Shown here: positions 51,034 to 63,848 of the stretch, in pieces
How positions within the stretch are numbered: position 1 is the first letter of the stretch
How the letters are laid out: every line of letters starts with the position of its first letter
NCBI RefSeq assembly: GCF_019649055.1
Contig: NW_026570358.1
Span: 62,001 to 126,000, forward strand
DNA length: 64,000 nucleotides
Direction: 5' to 3'
DNA from: Paramacrobiotus metropolitanus
Taxonomy: Eukaryota > Tardigrada > Eutardigrada > Parachela > Macrobiotidae
Translations under genes and position numbers: made by a program
Notes under the pieces: generated by a model
What the model was told of the DNA's origin: nothing
Database searches by the model: none
Seen by the model: only the letters and a program-made list of their open reading frames with translations

Positions 51034-52089
51034 ATGCAGAACGCTTCGAGTAACTTCACGTTTGCGAACATCTCAAGCTTTAAATCCCATCAAGATTCTA
51101 ACACATCGACCAACGACACTGCCGATTTCGATTACGGAACAATTGCCTCGTCCGCGACTCTCATGCTGTTTTCCCTTTTGACCAACGGCTTTGTTTTGAT
51201 AATGTATGCCATGCATCATGAGCTGCGGTCACCATTTTCCTTTTACGTGATGAACCTGTTCATCAACAACCTGTACCTGGCGATTGCTGATCCTCTGCGC
51301 ATCATCGACACCCTGAGCACGAAATGGTTTCCGAAAACGGCGGCTTGTCGTTTTTTCATTATCAACGACTATATTGGTTGTGCAATGGTCAATCATGCGC
51401 ATTTGCTCATCACACTGAACCGTGCCTGGGCGATCATGTTCCCTATTTCCTACAAGCAGCTCCACACGCGTACCATGGCCAAATGCATCTGCATTGGTTC
51501 GGCTGTATACTGCCACATCATCCTCCTGCCCTTCATTATCATTGACTTCATGTACTATCGTGGTCCGGACCTTAATGCCGACTCTTGTGACGTCAAAACC
51601 GGTGCGCAGAAAGCGTATACGCAGTTCTTGTTAAAAGTGTTTTTTCAAGTTCCTATGTTTGTCATTTTGGGCACGTATCCACTGCTGTACTGGAAAAGAT
51701 TAACCGCTCGTAAAGTTGCCGGGCGGAACCATGGGAATGAAAGTACAATGCAGGGCACGTTTTCGGTTATCGCGGAAAAGGTCACGACGGATCTCCGACA
51801 GGCTGTTACGGTGCGACATAAAGACGGTTCCCGAAAGCCATTCTACGTGTTAACGGCAATGACCCTGGGCGTGCTGGTGTGCTGGACTCCGGTTAAGGTG
51901 TACAACTTCGTACAGGCGGTCGCGGGTGACGATTATGTGAATACTCCGAGTTTCAAAGAGCTGCGTACGATTGGCAATGTCGTCTACGAATTGGAGTGTA
52001 TCATCGATCCCATTCTGTTCACCCTGGTTTTGTCTGATTTACGAGCGGTTATTATTCGTCTCTTCAAGCAAATGTTCTGCAAGCAATAG
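51034..52089 (+). CDS. Rhodopsin-type seven-transmembrane receptor 6, 351 aa, intronless
   Basis: ATG at 51034. The N terminus has NAS/NFT-type sites. LAIADP is in TM2. TM3 leads into NRAWAIMFPISYK, so the Val of NRV is Ala. Loop 2 has YYRGP, TM6 has CWTPVK, closer to the usual CWxP surroundings than the GPTK of its sisters, and TM7 has DPILFTLVLSDLR. The tail ends MFCKQ. It is the most divergent member of the array. Candidate AATAAA lies near 52433. Confidence 0.87.
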   Translation: MQNASSNFTFANISSFKSHQDSNTSTNDTADFDYGTIASSATLMLFSLLTNGFVLIMYAMHHELRSPFSFYVMNLFINNLYLAIADPLRIIDTLSTKWFPKTAACRFFIINDYIGCAMVNHAHLLITLNRAWAIMFPISYKQLHTRTMAKCICIGSAVYCHIILLPFIIIDFMYYRGPDLNADSCDVKTGAQKAYTQFLLKVFFQVPMFVILGTYPLLYWKRLTARKVAGRNHGNESTMQGTFSVIAEKVTTDLRQAVTVRHKDGSRKPFYVLTAMTLGVLVCWTPVKVYNFVQAVAGDDYVNTPSFKELRTIGNVVYELECIIDPILFTLVLSDLRAVIIRLFKQMFCKQ

Positions 52090-55000
52090 TGTTTTTGGGA
52101 GCCGTTCGAAGGAATCGGCGAAGCTACCATCATGGCGTACAGCTGTAGATGGAGGAAGTGCTAAAGAGGACAGTAAATCTCTTCGCAAGCGTTTAGCTCT
52201 TGTTGTACGGTTGTACTCTGTACTTGTGCACGTATCTGGTCAGCTATTTCGTGTACTTACCACTCTGTGTTCACATAGTATTTACTGCTTTGACAATCAT
52301 AGTTTTACATACTGCTGTTGTTTTCAGCAAGTCTGAATTTTTCCTGGTCCCCGGTGTACGACTAATAACTTAATTATTCTTATCTTAGGTGCTTTTAGTA
52401 AATAATTTGGCATAACTAAGTGAAGGTATAATAAAAATTTGAAAAAGAAAAATGACACGAGCTTCACGTGCACCGCCTGTACAAGTACGTGTGCTGAACA
52501 TACCGGTACAATACATGTGCCATTTACTTATAACAATCGCCTTAGAGAAAATGACCCGTAGAATATCTAAGCATGGATTGTTCAATCATGTAAATTTATG
52601 TATGTAACATTTAGATTGTGTACGCCAGCATTTATGCAAGTGTCCATTAAGTTAAATTTATAATTTTGTGGAAAGATTCTGCCGATCCGAAAGTTTACCT
52701 TCAGCTACCTAAGGATAGTACACTTAGTGACAGTACTTACTACGTAGTAGCTCTCTACAATAATATTATGTCCGTAAATCGCTAGCTGTTAGTAAACAAC
52801 AGCGTGGTAGTAAAATAAAGTACTGATATCATTACAACTAAGGAAAATGACGCTGTTATACGGACAAGCTGCAGAAGTATAAGTCCTAGTACTTAATATA
52901 TACATGTGTGCCCGCAAAAAATTGCATTTAACTTTTCTAGTTTTCAATATTTAATTTACTATAATTCGTAGGTAGCATGGGTCTACTACGGTTTACAAAG
53001 TGGTATCACAGTCACGATATCATTATAACCAAGCCGTTAAAGTTAGTTTTGTTACTTTCGTTATTCAAACGTCTTTACAATGTGTCAAATGGGAAAGAAT
53101 GCCGGCATTATGCAGGATGTGAAGGTGTATTGCAGTGGGGATTAATGATCAAGGGCTACTCATAGCGCCTGAATCGGTCGGCCTGTATACAGCGCCACGG
53201 GACAAGTGTAAAATTCATTCTGACAATTATGACCACTCACACGTCGTCGCCGGCGCCTCATTCAATCAATCCGGCTCTCGCTATACATTAACGGCGCTGT
53301 ATGAATTGTTTACGTTTTCCCCCGGCTGCCGGCCAGTGGTTACTCTGTGTCAACCGGGGCTACAGGTAACGTGCGGCGGCGAAGGCGACGGCGACGGCGG
53401 TCAAAATTCATTCAGGCGATTAATATCTGATTAAGCCCAATAATGTCTTGAAAACGCGCGCTTCACACGTCGTGGCGAGGAAAATCATGGGTGTATTGAC
53501 TCATAATCGCCACCGCCAAGAGAGAGCGGGACAGGCGGGGATGGATGGAAATATGTGTTTGATGAATGCGTACCTGGAATTTTAAGACGGCGTCAGGCGG
53601 CGGCATCTTACATGCTCACCGGCACTGAATGAATTAATAATTTTGTAATTGAAAATTTCCAACAACCGTAAACGTTCAGCCGGCCCAATGAAATGTATAC
53701 TTGTATTTTTCGCGGCAATCTTAAAACCTGTTACACACACGGAAATTAATAAGTTTGACCATTGACTGAAGAAACACTTCTCTTTTCCGACTTTTACGTT
53801 AAGTCCAAATCAAAAAGAATTATATATCATATGGGGTTACGCCGTTTTTTAATAGTGATACAGCAGGAAGAATACCCACTTAATGCAAGTAAATGTAAGT
53901 AGCGGTAATTAAATGATTGCAGTACATAACAACAAATGCAAAACAAGCTACACCAAAATTATTTATGGGTCATTAACCAGCCTAGGGAATTTGTTATCCA
54001 CTTAATCATTTACGTAGACAAATATAAAATGCGCGGATACAAGCAATTATGAATAATCGGCATCTTCTGAGAATCATAATAATAATTATAATACTGTATT
54101 ACACTGTGTTATGGTGTATTAATTGTGCAACATATTACAACGGATTAAACTATTGCAGCCAAATCACGCTTTTCGAGCCAGCACAGCGCATCGGGCCGGA
54201 GCTTTAGCCGTGAATTGCTTCCCGATTCAGAAATGTCTGTCGATCACTTCCCGCTCGGCGCATCCTCATTGAAATGTTCCTTTTCCGGTAGCATCCCGCC
54301 ACTTATCTGTTTTGCACAATTAACCCTTAAACGGCCCTCCAGTCGTTCTTAGCGGCGTCCGAGTGTCTTATGCAGCCGGTACGGCAGTGGCCGTCGTGCG
54401 CGTTCTCCTCGAGGTTACAATAACATAATCCCCACACATCATCCAGCATTGATCAGTCCCTAACCCACATTCTCCTACACACACACTTACACAGGATGGA
54501 TAATCAACGTAAGAGAGCGCGGGAGAGAGGAAGAAAGGGAGACGCGAGAGAAAACACCGCAGCCGCCTCATTACGCAATCAGGATGGTCTCTTCTGAGTA
54601 TATGCATGCCGGCCAAGAGGGAAGGATGTGACATAACTCAATTTGACGAACGAGAGGGGAGCCGGGAGAAAACGGGCCGGGCAGTGCCGAAACGCGGCGA
54701 CCCCGACGGTGAATAAGCGGGACCGATTACATTTGGCCCTGATTATCCCGGGCGCCCGGGTGTATATATGCCGCAGCAGGATCACAAGAGCAGCTCCAGC
54801 AACCGGATGACATAGTGGGGGAAGAAAAGAGTGTCATTACATCATTGTCAGGACTAAGTACACAGGGGCACCCATTGCCACCAACCCGGCGGTAAAGGTG
54901 GCATCGACCTACTTTCTAATCATAGAACATATTCACAACACAACACACACATACATTCGCTCCCAACAATGCGGCCTCCATTTCCTTGTCTTTTGACCGT

Positions 55001-56769
55001 TTAAACATGGGCCCTTGGCTAAACAATAACAAGGACATGGTGTGTACACTGTTGGATATGGCGCATGAGCCCTTTTGTAGCGCAGCACGTACACGACGTA
55101 ATGGTTTTTTCATATACGATGCTCGCGCTTGTCGTTTATGTAACAAGCGGTACAGAAACGGAAAAAGCCGGGGTTCATTTAAGGAAAGAGGAAATATGGA
55201 TGCTCTGGACATGTATAGTCATCGTGCCTTGATCGCTGCATGCGCGTAAATGAACAGAGAGGGAAGGAGACGGGAGACTGAGCGGGCCCGGCAAATTCAT
55301 AAATGGCCTCCGATGATAACTGTCATTTTTCCTGTCAAGGGAGCGTGCGGCAATCAACTGGCTCATTTGGTCTGACTCCTCTAAGCCCCACTGGAAATGT
55401 CTTCCTTCCGGTTGGCACAAGAGCCCTTCATGGCTGAGGATGGCGCTTAATCATCCCAGTCTTTCACCCTTTCATTACTCGACAAAAGAAAATCCTCAAA
55501 AAACTAGAGACTATATAAAAGCCGAAATCTCAGTCAGTAGCCATCCCTTTCCCTATAATTTTTTGTTTTGCATCATTCAAACTTAATTATTTTCCGAGAA
55601 GACGTTAAATTCCTGATCATGTAGGATCAAGAAGGTACTGTAGGAAATTTGCTTAATAAAAAATTAAATCAAAGACGTCAACTGATCCCGCGCCGTTGAA
55701 AGTCAATCTGGTAAAAGGCGCGCGCGCTTACGCAACCGCGTCCGGGAATCGGATATAATGGTCGCTAAGCAACTAATGTATTATTTATCCTGGCATCATC
55801 TCTCGTTTTGCTATCCATCAACATCTTTCTTCCATGGCAAATAATACCGGCTAGCGTCGTGTTTGTTTCAATCAAACTAAGGGTATCTGATTTGGCCTGT
55901 TTACTCAGCGGCCATGGACGCTGCATCGATCTGTATAGTCAGTTTTCCCGTGTATACTATACCGCACATCATAAATCCAGCCCATTTCACAGTTCACACA
56001 ACGGCTGCATAACAGCTGCCCGCGCGTGTGAAAGACCGCCCGGCACTTCTCACCCCTTATTGGTCGATATTTCACACCATCGCCCACCCGGTTCCCCGGG
56101 CCTAACACGGCGATATTTTACACACTCGGCGCCCATCATCGCCTCCTAATCCTGCAGTAACCGTTCAGCAGCATCCCCGGCAATTGGCAGTCACGGCGTG
56201 CGGTGCACAGTTAAGCGGGTTAAATGATCCACACATGATATTTGGACATCTATGGCCCGTCATACGCCCGGCATTATACGCTGCTATTCAGTTGGCGCTC
56301 AGTTTTTGTCGTTGATAGTTTAGACGAATTAGCCGCTTGGTCACACACTCACATCTAGCACATCTTCACCCTGAACCGCGTTGCCGTATATTTCAACCCA
56401 GCAGGCCGACTACATGGATGGCTGTTGACCCGTGGCCTGGATTTTTTTCCTCATCATTTATCTCCTTCACACAAATGTTTTTACCGGCTCTTCCATTACA
56501 CTTAATTGCCGTCATAGGTGTATTGTCATAACCAGCGGCACGGCATAGTCGAGCGTTGCTTACGCGCCGTGTGCGCGCTCCCTAATCTATCAATGGAGGC
56601 CACTCATTTTGTCCGATTAGGCTGGATGGTGTGTGGCAGCTAAATGGGAATATGATGCGTGCCACTGTATGGGCTCGGTGCTGCTGCTGCTGTTGTTGCT
56701 TGAATAAAGCCGGTCTCTATATGTGTGTGGCTGTATTTATTGTGGGAGCGATTGCATGTCGCTGTCGTC
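52090..56769. other. Long intergenic region upstream of noggin
   Basis: No coding exon found. From about 53150 onward the sequence becomes patchily G+C-richer, with CCGGCG-like words, a GGCGAC run near 53383-53398 and a TTCCGGTAGCATC word at 54283-54295. A CTG repeat is at 56680-56695. Such mixed composition next to a developmental gene would fit regulatory DNA, but I see no defined element. An upstream 5' exon of noggin could lie here. Confidence 0.35.
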
Positions 56770-57432
56770 ATGTCGCATCCGTGGATGTTTATTGCTCAGA
56801 TGCAGTGTTATGTCATTAGCGTAATCCTGCTATCGGATTTCTCAAAGTTTTCTTCCGCTCAGTTTAATGTTCCCAAAGCCTCGGATGATCTGCCGATTAA
56901 GCCGCTACAGGAATCACCCGATCCCAAGTACGACCCGGCTCCCACCGATCTCAGCCCGAATATCCTCAAACAGCAGCTGGGCGGGGATTTCGTCCCCAAG
57001 TACATGTCCGTCTCGCGGCCACTAGAGAGCATCATCAAGCCCAACGGCAGTCTGGACTATTCCACTTACCACATTCCGCAGGAGATTAAACAGTTGCGCT
57101 TCGCCAAATTCCCGGGAAAATTCGGCGGGAAAGCGCGCCGGTCATTCCGCAAGAAGATCCGGCAGTTTTTGGCGGCGTATACTTTTTGCCCGATTAATTA
57201 CCGCTGGACGGATTTGGGAGTGCGATTTTTCCCCCGCTGGATCCGCCAGGGTGTGTGCTATAATGAACCCGGACATTCCTGCAGTATACCGGCATCCAAT
57301 AAGTGCCAGTCATCTAAATCACAGAATCTCCGCTTACTGCGGTGGCACTGCCGCAATTGGGACCGCGGTCTATTCTGCCGGTGGATCTCCATCTGGTATC
57401 CCATAATCACTGCCTGTGAATGCAAATGTTGA
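56770..57432 (+). CDS. nog: Noggin, secreted BMP antagonist, about 220 aa
   Basis: Noggin binds BMP ligands outside the cell and blocks receptor binding. I choose ATG 56770; ATGs at 56785 and 56800 are also possible. A hydrophobic signal segment precedes the mature start. The N-terminal clip region is recognisable: SDDLPIKP, then PDPKYDP and LLGG-like QQLGGDFVPKYM. A basic KKIRQFLAAYTFCP helix leads into the cysteine-knot domain with RWTDLGVRFFPRWIRQGVC. The end is WISIWYPIITACECKC, the typical noggin finish. The length is close to the vertebrate protein (about 232 aa). The coding region is a single exon, as in vertebrate noggin. AATAAA is at 57679-57684. Confidence 0.93.
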   Translation: MSHPWMFIAQMQCYVISVILLSDFSKFSSAQFNVPKASDDLPIKPLQESPDPKYDPAPTDLSPNILKQQLGGDFVPKYMSVSRPLESIIKPNGSLDYSTYHIPQEIKQLRFAKFPGKFGGKARRSFRKKIRQFLAAYTFCPINYRWTDLGVRFFPRWIRQGVCYNEPGHSCSIPASNKCQSSKSQNLRLLRWHCRNWDRGLFCRWISIWYPIITACECKC

Positions 57433-59726
57433 AACAAATGGTTTTTCTCTCTTTTGATGACGTGTTTCCTCTGACCTTTCTTTTACTGGTGCATTTGGAG
57501 GATTAGCAATCTGGAACAGTATATGCATTTGTAATGCCGTGTATACTTTACCCGGCGTGTGTATGGAAATTAGCTACAAGCACCTTTCATCAGTCAATTG
57601 ATTTATTGGAAAGTTTTTGTGCCTAGACGTGTAATACACTGCCAAACATGTAGGTTCAACGGGTTAGGAAAACTGAGCAATAAATGAATTGGTGAGCGCG
57701 CTGATCGCTTGTATTAATGATGTTCTACGTATTGTGGCAGATTGGAGCAACCGGATGCGAAAAAAGCAGGCCGCGTTGACAATAATCTCCCGGTTTGTTG
57801 ATAGAAATGTTGTTTCTTGTCAATGGTATCAACGTGCAAGAAAAAGCAGCGGAACGTGATGGGAAAGTGTTTAGCCACGATAACAGCTTATAGTGATTTT
57901 AGTGATTTCTATGCCACTCAATTACTTGAATAAATAAATCAATATCGAATAAAGATTACTAACCGGTAGCCATTCCGGCCAATCTTCGCAACAACATGTC
58001 CGTTTTTCTTCCGGAGAACGAGGACATTTGTGTTTCCGTTCATGCAGATTGGTGTAGAGCTGCAAAGCTTTCGCCAGCTGTTCATTGTCATCCGCGAAAT
58101 TGCCTTTATTTCAAAAGGGGATGGCTGCATGCGTATCTGTATAATATATCGAAAAAATTATTAGAATTATAATTATAATATGTAATACCGATACGTAAAT
58201 TGTTGCAATAAACTTGGAAACCGCTGACGAATTGGAGAGGTCATGCCAAGCAGAAAGTGTTTGCAAATACTGTATACGTTCCTACATATGTATATCGCAA
58301 AATTCATTTCCAATATCATAAAACTTTTATGCAAGCCTCGGGATTCTAAGAATCCCAGAGCTTGGGTGCAGTTTTTGAGGTGAAAATCCTACCGCACGTG
58401 CACGTAGGCGGCACACAATAATAAGCAACTTCTGTGGCCTTGTGAAATTAAATAGATTTTTAAATATGCAAGATACTGATGCAGTACACTTTGTAATCAA
58501 TATTTCGAACCTTTACACGCGATAAGCATTCAAATATTTTTAAAAAATGCACGAACAGTACATGAAAAGCACATACTTGCATGAAAAGATTAGCGGTCAA
58601 TAGCTATAAACGGTGTACATTCAGCTCTAAAAATAATTAATCGTGAGTAATTTCCATCAGCAATGGCAGGAATATAAAAATTGCCCGACTTAATCGAATT
58701 TTGTGCATTATGTAATAACCGGAGAAAATACAGAGTAGACATATTGTATTCTCCCCGGGATACTTACTCCATACACCAGGATACACGTACGTACTGGTTG
58801 TAATACTAATTCAGTAGCTTAAACAATAATTTGTACGCTTAACAAATGAACACATCTGCATAATTATAAGCAACACCTAAATAAAAAATCCGCATAATTT
58901 TTATACACCGGCTGGTAAATGCTGTATTAGCCTGTTTTATACTGTACATATAAATACACAGGTATGTGTTGCGTCCTTTGCCATCTTACCGGGGTTGCAA
59001 ATCGATACGTTCATATACCGCATCAGCCCGAATCTCCCGCTTTAGTGCTTTGTTCTGCAACAACTTCAAAAACGGTACATATGTATTTGTCGAGTTTCAC
59101 ATACAATACAACTGTAGTGAGCGGATTTCCAGTTAACATTTCGAGGTAACTGCGTGTCTTACAGTGATTTAATTGTTCTTTGTTACACCACTAAGCAATA
59201 CTGGTGTTATCAGTCATTCCAAGGCGACACAATATATTATGGCTGTTTATTTGGGTAAATCGATGCATGACATTTTATTTACTTTAAATACCATTTTATG
59301 AGAATGAAATTTTTCCCAAAACTCTTGCTTTGATTGGTGGTATCCCCGCAAAATTTATCGTGAGCGAAGCTTTGTCTAGTTTGTGTGATTACAATATCTT
59401 TACGGTACAGAAGTATACCGTCAAGATTTTGTTTGCTTAAATAGCGGTACGTGAACTTAAATAAGCCTGCTTGTGGCTGTGGATACGTCTGCGCAGGGAT
59501 ATCTGTTTTTGACATAGAATAATTATTTAAAATTATAATTTCTCATCTGATCACATCTGCATAATGTCTTATTATCGTCATCGATATATGTATCGGTATA
59601 TTTATCCAAATATCAGGTAATTTCAGGTAAGTAATTAGCGTATCAGCTGCGCTGTGAAAAAGTAAGATTATTGTAATGGCACTAAACCATCAGGCAAACA
59701 GGAGAAAAAACATTAGACCTTCTAAT
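57433..59726. other. Intergenic between noggin and a gustatory receptor gene
   Basis: No gene seen. AT-rich DNA, with the noggin 3' UTR presumably to about 57700. Confidence 0.4.
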
Positions 59727-61218
59727 TCAGAGATTAATTCCCAGTGTGTAGTTTCCAATAAATGCCACAATATCGTGATGAACCATGGTCATCAGAGGAG
59801 TTAAATTGGGCACGACGCATTTGTTGCTTCCAAGCTCCATTACCAACAAGGCATACGTTACCACGACCCCAACCACCTGCTCAATCCCCCAGATGCCGTT
59901 AAACAAATCTTATGGCTATAATACACAATGTACTGACATCGAGCGACCATGACCTTTGGGGAACCCAAGATCACATGCTAGCTTTCTCTTACCGAGGCAA
60001 TAAATGCACGGTTTATGCCGACCATGCCGTAGATTGTGAATGTCAGTGGACGTGTAGATATCCTGTGAAACTGCATGAAGAGATAGGATTTCCTGTCTCT
60101 GCTGGTTTCGCTGTTTATGTACGCTTCAATGGCTGGTCCAGCTGCTTTCGACTAAAATACTCATCACTGTACTGTGCAGTCACATAAATATCAAACTTTT
60201 TAAGTGATAAAAACATCGTGTGGTAACAAAAAATATTTTTTAAAATAACACACTTCACACCAAATTGATAATTTACCTTTTCGTGAGCTGCGATCATTAG
60301 AACAGTTCGAATTGTGGTGAAAGTCAAAGTGTAGAGGAACGCTTGAAGTACATTATTTGGCTGTATACCAGTTGGCTGGTTTATACTAGCTCGGAATGAG
60401 CATATTCCGAAGAAACCCCACAAAAAGTCATTAACGTAAAGAAACAAATTGTTCAGCGATAAGATTCGCTCCAGTTCCAAAGCGACCTCTGTCAGTGCGG
60501 CATGATCCTCTAAACATCGATCAACGGCGACAATATCCAGCGCAGCTTTTCTGCCGAACGGTACATCAGCATTCCGCAGATTCCTGTTAACTCTCAGAAA
60601 TAGCCTGCAGATCAAAATACATAAAAAGTAAGTTAGATAGGAAAACAGTTCCAATGACCAAATGTTGATGGATACAATAACAGTGGTCAGAACAAAGAAT
60701 ATATCCTGTATGTTGGTTCGAACGTTTCCTTTAATCGGAGAAAAATCCGATTTGAGCTGGCTAAGTGTTTGCGACATTTCTTGCCAGATATAGTACAATC
60801 TGGATGCAGTATTCATCGCGGAAAACACGATGAAAAGTATCCATAGGAAGCGACGGTCATTCCTGTTCAGATAGTCAGCGAACTGGTCAAACTTCCTTAT
60901 GGTTTCTATGACCGTCTGTAATCGCGCCATTACAAAGATCAAGCCAAATATGGTAACGATATCAGCGCTGATTTCGCAGATTACCCGCACCGTCGTGAGG
61001 ACGTCATTCATGGGGAGAGACTGGAAGAAAGGGATGCGAAAACAGATAAACTGCACAAGGTTCCCGATGAAAAATAGTAATGACCAAGCAGCTCGTGCAG
61101 CTTTTTTCTTGAAACTGGTGGGATATCGATAGAATGGCAGACAGCCGGTTACTCTCAGGAAACCAATCCAGGGAGCAATTAGGCTTTCCATGGAATGATG
61201 CTGTTCGGCGTACGCCAT
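59727..61218 (-). CDS. Gustatory-receptor-like seven-transmembrane protein, three exons, about 417 aa
   Basis: Exons on the minus strand are 61218-60277 (ATG at 61218), 60151-59993 and 59879-59727. Donors read AAG/GTAAAT and TCG/GTAAGA. Acceptors are TATTTTAG for exon 2 and GATTGAG for exon 3; the latter is weak and could be three bases later. Both introns are phase 0 (125 and 113 bases), as usual near the 3' end of gustatory receptor genes. Exon 1 carries about six membrane segments. Exon 2 has RPLTFTIYGMVGINRAFIAS, the loop 3-TM7 approach. Exon 3 has VTYALLVMEL at the place of the TYhhhhhQF signature. The length fits the family. It is a likely ligand-gated cation channel in chemosensory cells; the ligand is unknown. 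The single-exon reading that ends at 60115 uses intron sequence and lacks TM7. Confidence 0.8.
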
Positions 61219-63096
61219 ATCGCTGGGCGGCTGCTCTGGGGAATGCCTCACCAAAAGTCGTAAATCTTTTGGAGACGGCGATCCTTAAGAAAACGGTTCT
61301 AAATTCTAACGGTTCTAACGTGGCATTGCTTGTGCATGCAGGGTAACGACGATAATAAATATTAGTGCGTTGTGTGACGTTCTGTTCGTATTACGTTAGG
61401 CGATCGTTCTGCGCATTCAGCGTAAATCCTCTGTACTCCTGGGGTTTCCAAGTTTTTATGGGTCTATAGTTTCTGTATATTCCACTGATTGTTGAGCCAA
61501 AGTCGGATCTTTCATTTAATGAAATGTTATTAGACTACGATATACGGTGCATGACTACCATCTCTTTGCTGTCCACTAGGATCATTCTGAGAGTCAGACA
61601 GGTCGAATTTTGGAATACGATGCTATTACTGTGCATATTTATTTTTGTTTCACTTAGAAAAATTAAAGAACGTAGTGGCCCAAAATAATAAATACACCAG
61701 CAGTTTCTACGATTATAGTACGATACGTATCTGCACATACGGGACAATATGATCAATATCAGGCCAATAAACCGCATGACATCTAAAGAGCAGAAGGGTG
61801 GTTCACATTATAGTATCTGGAGAACGCGTCGGTTTCTCTCTTGTACATGTACACGAAATAACTGTTGACCATTTAGTCAAAGACTGAAAGAACTAACCCA
61901 TCGAGTGAATCTATTATAGTACTATTCGTAAACAAGAATACGAAGTCGCTGATCCCGTTGTTGTCATCATAATACCATTATCGAGTTAGTTCCATAAGCG
62001 GCGTTCAATTGTCTTGAAGAACGCCGATAAAAAGTTGATGTAATTATGTACGGTCTCCGGCATCTTCTGCTCATCGACTGCTACCGGAAGTTAATGAGAG
62101 TAGATTATAAATGGATCTTTTCCGAGATTTGCAGGTTTGATGGCCCAAGTTTGACATGTGCGCGACTGCGCGTGTTTCCCGCGTTTTTTTCTAGAGACGC
62201 ATAATTTATGCACATAGACATAGCGCGTTGCTCGCTGTTGCGGCCGGTTAACTGAAATTACACTGATTATTTGGTTGTACGCAACTACCGCTATCTGTGC
62301 TTAACCAACCAAGAAAGTATACCGGTATGCGATAACACTACGTGAAATTCTAAACGTTATCCAAAACCAAAATATCCATTTTCTTTTCAGTTAAAATATA
62401 TTGTTAAATAATGGTAGTATTTTATAATCGCCAATCCAAAACGTTTTTCAAAAAACGCAGAAGAAAGTGCTGTCCCTTTTAATTCACAAAGCTTTCGACA
62501 CAGGAAATGCAGTGCTATACCTTGCTGTAAGCGAAGGCCTTCAGGCAACGTTATATGGCCCTCGAGTTGCGGATACATAGAAGTATTGCAAATTATCAGC
62601 TGGTATTAATAATTATTATACAACGTTTCGGCAAAAAACGTTGGGCTTCTTCAATGAATTCTCGGTTTTGGCAAGTAAATCACAAGTAATGCGTGTTAAT
62701 AACTTCATAACGGATTCCTTACTGTATGCCATGCGTTGTTAATAAGCACCGCATTGACAATATGATTCATGAAACTACAATTCATGAAACGCACTGCTAT
62801 AATTACGCGAATCGGAAAACTGTGGTGTCTTTGGATTACGTAGCAATAATTTGGTACGTGTACAGTACACTGTGCAGTACATTGTTTTAAACCAGAAAAA
62901 TTGCTCTCATATCAGCAACTTGGCTGTACATACGTGTTTCTTTTTGCAAAGGATAGCTAATTAAAACTTTTTTATACAAAAGTTCGTTTCAGTTTTTGAC
63001 GGTTTAATATCAGATTATCCAGCTGTTTGTGTGCAAGATTTTCCTTTTTTAGCATTAGTTTTCAGATACCCAGCTAGTTATCGGATTAGTAGCAAA
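61219..63096. other. Intergenic, no gene seen
   Basis: AT-rich. A complement of CTTCCGGTAG lies at 62081-62090. Near 62620-62650 there is a CGTTTCGGCAAAAAACG hairpin-like word. No exon found. Confidence 0.4.
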
Positions 63097-63848
63097 ATGG
63101 CAAGCCCAGGATTTTTTGTTGTGATGGTTTTACTCCTATTCGTCTCAATGGTACGGCAAAAAGTTAGACTAAAGTCTTTTACATTGCACAACGAAGAATT
63201 TGACGATAGCTTTGTGATTTGCGTGTTTTCTTTTAAAATTTTACTTGTTTTTGCCATTTTCGTCATCACAAATACAATAGTACCACAGGTATTCTAACAG
63301 GTATTTTAATATTACCGTGCGTAATATTAACAACTTAACAACAATTCTGTCCAGGTTTTGCAAGCTTTTGGAGAGAAATTAGAGGAACTTACGGCGGACG
63401 AGAAGAGGCGATTGAAAAGCGTTATATTGAGGGAAGGACAGACACACGTCATATCATGTCCTGATGGCGAAGCACTGCGTATAAAAACCGCACAATATCG
63501 CATTACTGATCCGAAAGTCTGCGGAAAAGGGATTTCAACATGTCGCAACTCCTGCCCCGGATCCTTTCAAACGGAAACTTTAGCGCAGAAATGTGATTTT
63601 AAATCCGATTGTCGCCTGGAAGCCCGCAAAGGAAGAGATCAGTGTGCTTCCGGCCATGAGGAACCGTTAGCTCTTCTATATACCTGCAACAGTAAGTAAA
63701 TATTTTGTTCCATTTGCCGAAGTGATTGTGTGCAGAAGTAGTTCCAAGATTTATTTGCACGTCCTTCGATTACGCTGGATTAATCACAGTGCACTTGCAG
63801 ATCGGAGACAGATTGGGGAACAACGCAAGCCAGATGTTCATTACATGA
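63097..63848 (+). CDS. Small secreted SUEL-lectin-like protein, three exons
   Basis: Exon 1 (63097-63150) encodes a signal peptide start, MASPGFFVVMVLLLFVSM, with donor ATG/GTACGG. Exon 2 (63355-63691) follows a CTGTCCAG acceptor in phase 0. It encodes a short helix and then a cysteine-rich domain in the order ISCPDGEALRIKTAQYRITD, C, C, C, C, C, C, LYTCN. That order resembles the galactose/rhamnose-binding (SUEL) lectin domain, whose end is typically YxxVxYxC. The donor is ACA/GTAAGT. A possible exon 3 (63736-63848) after a 44-base intron stays open for 36 codons to TGA; it is less certain. The product would be about 167 aa, secreted, possibly sugar-binding. Confidence 0.6.

Noticed and set aside
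54986-55249. 87-aa plus-strand ORF upstream of noggin
   Set aside because: No recognisable domain, no splice or family support.
59912-60187. 91-aa plus-strand ORF with several Cys
   Set aside because: Antisense to exon 2 and introns of the gustatory receptor gene, which has the stronger evidence.
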